From assembly GCA_013349695.1 (NCBI GenBank), contig DUZD01000081.1, forward strand, positions 1-10,278: a stretch of DNA of 10,278 nucleotides. Direction: 5' to 3'. This document shows positions 5,240 through 10,278 of the stretch, one piece after another. The notes under the pieces are model-generated. The model was not told where the DNA came from. It worked only from the letters and a program-made list of their open reading frames with translations, and searched no databases. Every line of letters begins with the position of its first letter. The stretch's first letter is position 1. A program made the position numbers and the translations under genes. Source of the stretch: Rhodospirillaceae bacterium. GTDB taxonomy: Bacteria > Pseudomonadota > Alphaproteobacteria > Rhodospirillales > 2-02-FULL-58-16.

Positions 5240-6088
5240 ATGCTGATACCACCAGAAATCCGAAAGTGCGTGGCGTTCTTGGCAATCAAGGACGAGACGG
5301 GGGTCCGGCTGATTGGGACGGCTTTTTTTGTGGGCCGCCCTCAGGCCGAAACTGCTTCGCATACGGCATTTCACATCGTGCATTTGGTAAGCGCCCGGCA
5401 TGTCGTTGAAAAGGGGGTGAATCGAAGCGTCGATAAGATAATTTATGTTCGTATGAACACGAAAGATGGTGGTTCTCGATGGATTGGTGTTGCCGCAGAG
5501 CGTTGGCGATTCCACCCCGATGACGATTCTGTTGACGTTGCAGCCATCGCCTGGGCACCCTCAGAGGGTGAATACGACTATCTATTTGTCTCTGACGAAA
5601 TGGCCGCCACAGACGAAATTATAGAGGCCCAGTCGATAGGCATTGGGGATGAGGTTTTTTTGGCTGGTTTGTTTAGCAGTCACTTTGGCAAAGAGCGAAA
5701 CATTCCGATTGTGCGGGTCGGCAATATTGCTGCCATGCCAGAAGAAAAGATCGAAACTGGAATTGGCAATATAGACGCCTATCTGGTTGAGTCGCGATCT
5801 ATTGGCGGTTTAAGCGGATCGCCCGTCTTCGTGCATCTATCTGGAGTTCGCAAGGGTAAGCTCGCTCTCGGTTCCGAGCCCATTTTCTGGCTTGGGCTAA
5901 TGCACGGACATTGGGACGCACGTATCCGGCAGGATGACACATTTGAGGTAGATCTGTTCCAACACGAGAAGGTGAACATGGGCATAGCCATCGTCATCCC
6001 AGTCTTGAAGATTATTGAAACCCTGGATCATAAGGACTTTGCCGAAACAATCGAACAAGACAAAAACAAATTTAAGAAAGAAAAATAG
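5240..6088 (+). CDS. Trypsin-fold serine protease (chymotrypsin-like), no signal peptide
   Basis: With the start at ATG 5240 the product has 282 residues. It begins MLIPPEIRKCVAFLAIKD, then GTAFFVG, the first-barrel pattern of trypsin-like peptidases. The triad is readable: H54 in VSARHVVE, D99 in SVDVAAIAW, and S192 in GGLSGSPVF, which replaces the GDSGGP of classical trypsins. The second barrel includes GDEVFLAGLF and a C-terminal GIAIVIPVLKIIETL, then a Lys-rich tail. I chose 5240 because GGGAGAAGG lies five bases upstream; the in-frame ATG at 5156 lacks a ribosome site and adds residues not typical of the fold. No signal peptide or membrane segment is seen, so it should act in the cytoplasm, unlike DegP-type proteases. 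There is no PDZ domain. The gene has lower G+C than the flanks. The substrate is unknown. Confidence 0.78.
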   Translation: MLIPPEIRKCVAFLAIKDETGVRLIGTAFFVGRPQAETASHTAFHIVHLVSARHVVEKGVNRSVDKIIYVRMNTKDGGSRWIGVAAERWRFHPDDDSVDVAAIAWAPSEGEYDYLFVSDEMAATDEIIEAQSIGIGDEVFLAGLFSSHFGKERNIPIVRVGNIAAMPEEKIETGIGNIDAYLVESRSIGGLSGSPVFVHLSGVRKGKLALGSEPIFWLGLMHGHWDARIRQDDTFEVDLFQHEKVNMGIAIVIPVLKIIETLDHKDFAETIEQDKNKFKKEK

Positions 6089-6089
6089 C

Positions 6090-6263
6090 CTAATCTAGGC
6101 CGAGACTTTCAAGCAATTGATCGAAAAACTTTATCGAATCGGCTTTGCTGTAACCTTTGCGCTCCGACTTTTTGATCTCGGCCAACAATAGCCCAAGTTC
6201 GCTATCGGGCGGGGAGACTTTGGAGGCTGGATTAGGGTCAAGTCTTGAATGTTGAATTTCCGT
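6090..6263 (-). pseudogene. Orphan minus-strand open frame, C-terminal protein fragment
   Basis: The minus strand is open for 57 codons between stops at 6264-6266 and 6090-6092, reading ...LDPNPASKVSPPDSELGLLL, then AEIKKSERKGYSKADSIKFF and DQLLESLGLD. It ends one base beyond the stop of the convergent protease gene. The composition is natural-looking (amphipathic, charged helices) rather than GC-shadow-like, but no ATG or good alternative start is present, so the 5' part appears lost. It could be the tail of a small DNA-binding or antitoxin-like protein; this is a guess. Confidence 0.35.
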
Positions 6264-6358
6264 CTACCGCCCTCCATGCTTCCCCCATGGCACGGCCCTT
6301 GCGCATCGAAAATCCCGGCGCCGAGGCACCGTCACGGTCGCGGAGATGAAGGATCGTT

Positions 6359-7515
6359 TCAAAACCGTTTGATGACCAGGCTGGTGATGTCGTCGGACTG
6401 CGGGGCTCCCGCCGTGAACATATCAACGAAGGCAAAGACGTTTTCCGCCAAGGCATGGGCCGACCGGTCCCGGTTGGTCAGCAGGTAATCGATCAGACGC
6501 TCGTCGGTAAATTGATTGCGGTCGATGTCGAAGGCTTCCGTAAGCCCGTCGGTGTAGTAGAAAAGCGCGTCGCCCGCTCCGAGGGCGATGCTATCCTGTT
6601 GGTAAATCAGATCCTCCTGGATTCCCAAGACGGTTCCTTCCCCGCGCCGGCGAGGGTTTCGACGCCGCCGTTGTCCTCGTCGCCGTGAATGAGGTAGGGA
6701 GGCAGGTGGCCGCCGTTGGCGTAAGCCAATTCCCAGGTCGCGGTGTCGAGGATGCTGTAAAATACCGACACGAACATGCCGGGAATGTCGTGACGGCAAA
6801 GCAGGACATTGGCCTGCTCCAGGCAGGCGCCGGGTTCGGCCCCGGTCATCGCCGTCGTCCTGATCAGGGTGCGCGCCACCGCCATGAAGAACGCCGCCGG
6901 AATGCCCTTGCCCGAGACATCGGCAACAACCAAGCCCAGTTTGTCGGCGCCGATCTCGAAGTAATCGAAAAAATCCCCGCTCATCTCCTGGGCCGGTTTC
7001 ATCCGCGCGAACAGGCCCAGATCGCCCCGCTCGGGGAACCGCGTCGGCAGGATGCGCCGCTGAATGTCAACGGCGATGTCGATCTCCTTGCGGATTGCCG
7101 CCAGTTGCGCCTCGGTCCGCCAACTCTTGCGCCTTTCTTCACAGTCCCTGAAAACCTTGTCGACGGTGGCGATCAGATCGTCCGCCGCGATCGGCTTGAC
7201 CAGGAAGTCAACGGCGCCGTTATTCATGGCCCGCCGGATCGTTGCCAGGTCGTTCGTGGAAGTCAGCGCGATCCTCGGTATCCGCGGAGCGCCGCCTTTC
7301 ATATGGCGGAACAACTCCATGCCGCTGATCGTTTGGCTGTCGATGACAACCAAGCCGATATCGATATTTTTTTCAGAGCCAAGGATTTGCAAGGCTTGCG
7401 CATCGGAACGGGCAAAAACAAAATCGAAGCCATCGCTGATTTGCCGCCCGGAAAGCTGGCCGCGGAGCAGCGTTTCCACATCCGGATCGTCGTCCACCAC
7501 CAGGGTTTTGGGCAT
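6359..7515 (-). pseudogene. Response regulator with SpoIIE/PP2C phosphatase domain, frameshifted
   Basis: Residues 1-122 form a receiver domain: acidic pocket D8-D10, phospho-acceptor D59 in LVVIDSQ, T85 and K107 in FLVKP. A linker (EIDIAVDIQRRILPTRFP) leads to a SpoIIE-type PP2C domain with metal-binding D181 (SGDFFDYF) and D199 (ADVSGKGIPAA). Frame 1 ends at 6607 in an unnatural tail, while GTVLGIQEDLIYQQ, FYYTDGLTEAF and SDDITSLVIKRF continue in another frame to TGA 6359-6361. One missing base around 6634-6645 (probably in the G-runs of GCGGGGAAGG) restores a protein of about 385 residues. The start is ATG 7515 (GGGAG 8 nt upstream), not the in-frame TTG at 7530. Such proteins relay phosphorylation to anti-sigma-antagonist (partner-switching) pathways; no STAS or anti-sigma partner is seen here. 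It lies 28 bp after gmk and may share its transcript. Confidence 0.75.
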
Positions 7516-7543
7516 CCAGGGAACTCCCAAAAAAATTCAGGTA

Positions 7544-8167
7544 TTAACGGCTTTCCCGAAACGCCCCGACGAATCCGGCGAGCCCGGTCTGGCGGCCTTG
7601 TTTCAGACGTTCGGCGGTCAGGATGGCCCGGACCTGGGCGACGCTGTCTTCGACCACCTCGTTGACGACAATGTAATCGTAGTCTTTCCAGTGAATTATT
7701 TCGCCAAACGCTTTTGCCATCCGTTTGCGCACCACCTCTTCGGAATCCTGGGCGCGGGTGTGCAGGCGCCGTTCCAGTTCAGCCCGCGAGGGCGGCAAAA
7801 TGAAAATGCCGACGACATCGCCGGCGGCATTTCGCTTCAGTTGCCGCTGGCCTTGCCAATCGACGTCAAAGAGAACGTCCTGGCCCCTGGCCAGGGCCAT
7901 TTCCACCGGCTTTCTCGGAGTGCCGTAAAAGTTGTCGAAGACCTCGGCATGCTCAAGAAACTCGCCCTCCGCGAGCATGCCGTCAAACTCGTCCCTGTCG
8001 ATAAACAAGTATTCCTTGCCGTTTTGCTCGCCGGGACGCGGCGGCCGGGTGGTCGCCGAGATGGACATGGCAAGGTTGCCGGCGCCTTTTAGAAGTTCCC
8101 TCGATATCGTCGACTTGCCGGCGCCGGACGGCGACGACAGCACCAGCATCAGGCCGCGGCGTTTCAT
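7544..8167 (-). CDS. gmk: Guanylate kinase
   Basis: This enzyme phosphorylates GMP/dGMP with ATP to GDP/dGDP in the cytoplasm. From ATG 8167 the protein has 207 residues, the same length as the E. coli enzyme. The P-loop is SSPSGAGKST (residues 11-20, K18). The GMP-binding region carries SATTRPPRPGEQNGKEYLFI and YGTPR (81-85), followed by DVDWQG (101-106) and the Arg-rich lid ERRLHTRAQDSEEVVRKRM. An in-frame TTG at 8185, overlapping the yicC stop by eight bases, is an alternative start and would add six residues; neither has a strong ribosome site. The gene lies directly behind yicC, an arrangement common in alphaproteobacteria, and is probably cotranscribed and translationally coupled with it. 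Confidence 0.95.
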   Translation of the reverse strand: MKRRGLMLVLSSPSGAGKSTISRELLKGAGNLAMSISATTRPPRPGEQNGKEYLFIDRDEFDGMLAEGEFLEHAEVFDNFYGTPRKPVEMALARGQDVLFDVDWQGQRQLKRNAAGDVVGIFILPPSRAELERRLHTRAQDSEEVVRKRMAKAFGEIIHWKDYDYIVVNEVVEDSVAQVRAILTAERLKQGRQTGLAGFVGAFRESR

Positions 8168-8177
8168 TTTTTCGACG

Positions 8178-9068
8178 TCATTCAATGTTCTGTACCTGCT
8201 CGCGGAACTGTTCGATAGCCGCCTTGATGGCCAGGCCGGCGTGGGTCAAGGCCAGGTCGGCGGACTTGGAACACAAAGTGTTGGCTTCGCGGTTCAACTC
8301 CTGACAGAGAAAATCCAGCTTGCGGCCAACGGGCTCCCCCTTGCCCAGAAAATCCCGAGCCGCCTCGATATGGGCCTTGAGACGGTCCAACTCCTCGCGC
8401 AGATCCGCTTTGGTCATCAACAGGGCGGCCTCTTGGGCCAGCCTTTCCTCGGGCAGCGCCGGAACCGATTCCACCAACGCCGCCACCTGTTCCTCGAGGC
8501 GTGCGCGGATGGCCGTGGGCTGGGCGGCGGCCAGGCGTTCAGCCTGCCGGTAATGCTCCTCGATGCTGTCGAGCTCTTCGCCGAGCATGGCGGCCAGGCG
8601 CGCTCCCTCTTCGCCGCGCATGGTGGCCAGGCCGTCCAACGCCTTGTCCAGAGACGCCAGCAAGTCGGCTTCCAGCTCCCGCTTGGCTTCGCCAAGGAGT
8701 CCGTTTTCCGCCGGCTCGATGACGCCGCGCAGAGCCAGGAGCCCTTCGGCGCTCGGCTCCTTGGCATCGGGGAACCGTTCCCGGATTTCCGGCAGCAAGG
8801 CGATGACTTGCTCCAGCATCCGGCGGTTGATCCGGTAGCCGCCAAGGCCTTCGTTCCCGACGACGGTCAATGTCATGGTGATGTTGCCGCGCCGAAAGCG
8901 GCGCGCCGCCCGCTCGCGGGCCGGCAAGTCCAGGCCATCGAATCCCTGCGGCAGCCGGCAGCGGATGTCCCGGCCCTTGCCGTTGACGCTTTTGACTTCC
9001 CAGGTCCAGGAACAGGCGGCATCGCAGCCCTCGTCGCGGGCGAAACCGGTCATCGAGGAAATGGACAC
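8178..9068 (-). CDS. yicC: YicC/YloC-family endoribonuclease
   Basis: The product has 296 residues when started at GTG 9068. The N-terminal domain begins SISSMTGFARDEG and contains WEVKSVNGKGRDIRCRLP. The C-terminal DUF1732-type region holds the strongly conserved LDFLCQELNREANTLCSKS and ends in REQVQNIE, as in the whole family. E. coli YicC is described as a hexameric RNase that acts on small RNAs; the role here is inferred from homology. GTG 9068 is preferred over the in-frame ATG at 9089 because GGGAG lies five bases before it and the predicted promoter would leave the ATG almost without a leader. It is the first gene of the yicC-gmk operon. Confidence 0.92.
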   Translation of the reverse strand: MSISSMTGFARDEGCDAACSWTWEVKSVNGKGRDIRCRLPQGFDGLDLPARERAARRFRRGNITMTLTVVGNEGLGGYRINRRMLEQVIALLPEIRERFPDAKEPSAEGLLALRGVIEPAENGLLGEAKRELEADLLASLDKALDGLATMRGEEGARLAAMLGEELDSIEEHYRQAERLAAAQPTAIRARLEEQVAALVESVPALPEERLAQEAALLMTKADLREELDRLKAHIEAARDFLGKGEPVGRKLDFLCQELNREANTLCSKSADLALTHAGLAIKAAIEQFREQVQNIE

Positions 9069-9100
9069 GTGAACTCCCGGCACTGCCATGGTTGGCGGCC

Positions 9101-9128
9101 ATTATAACATGGCGGCCGGAGGCGGCAA
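9101..9128 (-). promoter_or_regulatory. Sigma70-type promoter of the yicC-gmk operon
   Basis: On the minus strand there is TTGCCG (9123-9128) as -35, a 16-bp spacer and a perfect TATAAT (9101-9106) as -10. Transcription would begin about 9094, giving a leader of about 26 nt that contains the GGGAG ribosome site before GTG 9068. The promoter lies in the 105-bp gap shared with the divergent SDR gene. Confidence 0.7.
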
Positions 9129-9173
9129 ATCGTCGGGTTCGCGCCAAGCCCCCTTTTCGCCGTATAAGGAGCC

Positions 9174-9947
9174 ATGAGCGAACGACGGAACGAACCGCGT
9201 TGCATCCTGATCACCGGCGCTTCTAGCGGCATCGGCGCCGGGCTGGCCCGCCTTTACGCCGGACCCGGCGTTTCCCTGGCGATCTCGGGACGCGACAAGG
9301 AACGGCTGCTGGCGGTCGCCGAATCATGCCGCCAGCGTGGCGCCCAGGTCATCGCCGAGGTCATCGACGTGAAGGATCGGGAGGCCATGGCCAAATGGAT
9401 CGAACTCGTCGACGGCGAGCATCCCCTCGATCTGGTCTTCGCCAACGCCGGCGTCTCGGGTGGCACCGGCGGCGAAGGCGAGGACGAGGACCAGGTCCGC
9501 GAAATCTTCGCCGTCAACATGGCCGGGGTACTGAACACGGTGCTCCCCGCCATGGTCCCGATGCGGCAACGCAAAAGCGGCCAAATCGCCATCACGAGTT
9601 CCCTCGCCGGTTTCATCGGCCTGCCCGGGGCGCCCGCTTATTCGGCCAGCAAGGCGGCGGTGAAGGCCTATGCCGAAGCCCTCCGCGGCTGGCTCAAGGA
9701 GGACAACATCCGGGTTTCGGTAATCTGTCCCGGTTACGTCAAGACCCGCATGACCGCCAACAACGCTTTCCCCATGCCGTTCCTGATGACGGCGGACAAG
9801 GCGGCGCGGAAAATCAAGCTGGGCCTCGCCCGGGACCAGGCGCGCATCGCCTTTCCCTGGCCGCTGGCCGCCGTCATGTGGCTGATCGCCGCCCTGCCGG
9901 CGGCGATCAGCGGGGCGCTGCTGCGGCGCATGCCGAAGAAGGGGTGA
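9174..9947 (+). CDS. Short-chain dehydrogenase/reductase (classical SDR), possibly membrane-associated
   Basis: The 257-residue protein has the complete classical SDR signature. The cofactor-binding TGASSGIG is at 14-21, D65 in VIDVKD, NAG at 91-93, N115 in AVNMAG, S143 in TSSLAG, and Y156/K160 in YSASK. R40 after the second strand (AISGRDKE) favours NADP(H) over NAD(H). The C-terminus is unusual for a soluble SDR: FPWPLAAVMWLIAALPAAIS is a strongly hydrophobic segment followed by Arg/Lys, which suggests attachment to the inner membrane and perhaps a lipid or polyprenyl substrate (inference). AAGGAG lies immediately before ATG 9174. It is divergent from yicC, and no cotranscribed partner is visible. 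The substrate cannot be told from sequence. Confidence 0.88.
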   Translation: MSERRNEPRCILITGASSGIGAGLARLYAGPGVSLAISGRDKERLLAVAESCRQRGAQVIAEVIDVKDREAMAKWIELVDGEHPLDLVFANAGVSGGTGGEGEDEDQVREIFAVNMAGVLNTVLPAMVPMRQRKSGQIAITSSLAGFIGLPGAPAYSASKAAVKAYAEALRGWLKEDNIRVSVICPGYVKTRMTANNAFPMPFLMTADKAARKIKLGLARDQARIAFPWPLAAVMWLIAALPAAISGALLRRMPKKG

Positions 9948-10167
9948 CAAAGTGAAAACGACGGGAGAAGCGCGTCTGGATAACCTTTCAGGGGATTTCA
10001 TCACGGCGGATGCCCGCCCTGGCCACAGGGCTAAACCGCTGGCGCGGTAGCTTGGGTCGGCCGGGTGGTGAGCGCGGACCATGGGTTGCTCGGTAGGTAT
10101 ATCTCCGTGCTCGAATACCGTATAGTTCCCACCTAAGGGCTCGTCACAAAATAACCGCGTCACTTCA
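9948..10167. other. Intergenic region after the SDR gene
   Basis: No convincing protein gene is present. A 32-codon frame from GTG 9952 to TAG 10048-10050, five bases after the SDR stop and preceded by AAGGGG, is possible but unsupported. Two tight local hairpins occur: GCCCTG-GCCA-CAGGGC at 10016-10031 and ACCGC-TGGC-GCGGT at 10035-10048. Neither is followed by a T-tract, so they are poor terminators. The rest overlaps the candidate structured element at 10043-10159. Confidence 0.45.
10043..10159. ncRNA. Candidate structured RNA element, strand undetermined
   Basis: Several nested complementary segments are seen: CGCGGT (10043-10048) with ACCGCG (10154-10159); CTTGGGTCGG (10051-10060) with CCCACCTAAG (10128-10137), nine of ten positions paired counting one G-U; GAGC (10070-10073) with GCTC (10088-10091); and CGGTA (10091-10095) with TACCG (10116-10120), which shares one base with the preceding helix. 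The overall rod with an open interior is loosely like a 6S RNA, but I do not recognise a diagnostic sequence. The outer helix competes with a local hairpin at 10035-10048. No promoter or terminator was identified. Confidence 0.25.
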
Positions 10168-10268
10168 CTTCCGTCGTCATGGCCGGCCTTGAGCCGGGTA
10201 TCCACGCAGTTGATGCCGAGCGCGAGGCCCGTGGATGGCCGGATCAAGTCCGGCCATGACGACGGAAG
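10168..10268. repeat. Long palindromic intergenic repeat, alphaproteobacterial 'GTCATGGCCGG' type
   Basis: The left arm 10168-10206 and right arm 10230-10268 are reverse complements at 35 of 39 positions; the outer 19 (CTTCCGTCGTCATGGCCGG) pair perfectly. A 23-nt loop separates them. Sequences of the form CGTCATGGCCGG...GTGGATGGCCGG are dispersed, multi-copy intergenic repeats in many alphaproteobacterial genomes (from general knowledge, not searched). It would form a very stable hairpin in RNA and could act as a 3' end stabiliser or as a mobile repeat. Confidence 0.8.
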
Positions 10269-10278
10269 GGAGGATGGT

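Noticed and set aside
7064..8092. Plus-strand open frame of 342 codons
   Set aside because: It is antisense to gmk and the response regulator; the composition is Ser/Arg-rich shadow sequence.
9069..9089. Upstream ATG start for yicC
   Set aside because: It would lie about five bases from the predicted transcription start without a ribosome site; GTG 9068 has GGGAG and gives the family-typical SISSMTGFAR start.
7932..9107. Long plus-strand open frame of 391 codons
   Set aside because: It runs antisense to yicC and gmk, whose conserved motifs are unmistakable. The frame is a GC-rich shadow without recognisable domains.
10016..10048. Rho-independent terminator after the SDR gene
   Set aside because: Two GC-rich hairpins are present but neither is followed by a run of T.
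9324..10247. Minus-strand open frame of 307 codons
   Set aside because: It is antisense to the SDR gene and runs through the palindromic repeat; no domain is recognised.

Overview
The window looks like a stretch of a GC-rich Gram-negative chromosome, most likely an alphaproteobacterium (Rhodospirillales-like). The reasons are a yicC-gmk operon, a Kdo-8-phosphate phosphatase (so LPS or a related Kdo-containing glycan), high G+C in the core genes, and a palindromic repeat of the 'GTCATGGCCGG' type at the right end. The taxon is inferred; no rRNA or other marker is present.

Left part (1-3495). Two decayed integrase-core transposase fragments lie head to head around an imperfect 25-bp inverted repeat. 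Then come kdsC (minus), a divergent intergenic region with a 13-bp inverted repeat, a membrane-anchored gene of unknown function broken by a duplicated dinucleotide, and, convergent with it, a TPR protein carrying a C-terminal 2OG-Fe(II) oxygenase domain.

Middle part (3496-6358). This is an accessory region with several broken pieces and, from about 4800 to 6250, visibly lower G+C. It holds a possible C-terminal ghost of a membrane protein, an IsdG/ABM-fold lipoprotein whose predicted catalytic histidine position is proline, a tiny coupled reading frame, a set of direct repeats, a short (probably truncated) BamE-like lipoprotein, a trypsin-fold serine protease without signal peptide, and an orphan open frame on the minus strand.

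Right part (6359-10278). On the minus strand lies a housekeeping operon yicC-gmk, transcribed from a recognisable sigma70-type promoter (9101-9128) and followed 28 bp later by a response regulator fused to a SpoIIE/PP2C phosphatase, which is split by a one-base frameshift. Divergent from yicC is a classical short-chain dehydrogenase/reductase. The last 330 bases hold no convincing protein gene but contain a set of potential RNA helices and a long palindromic intergenic repeat.

Two otherwise well-conserved frames are each interrupted by a small indel (near 1600 and near 6640). Either real pseudogenisation or sequence error could explain this, and reads would decide. I did not find a clear new multi-gene system. 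The best leads are the exported ABM-fold lipoprotein with the substituted active site, the orphan intracellular chymotrypsin-like protease, the head-to-head integrase junction, and the structured intergenic region near 10050-10160.
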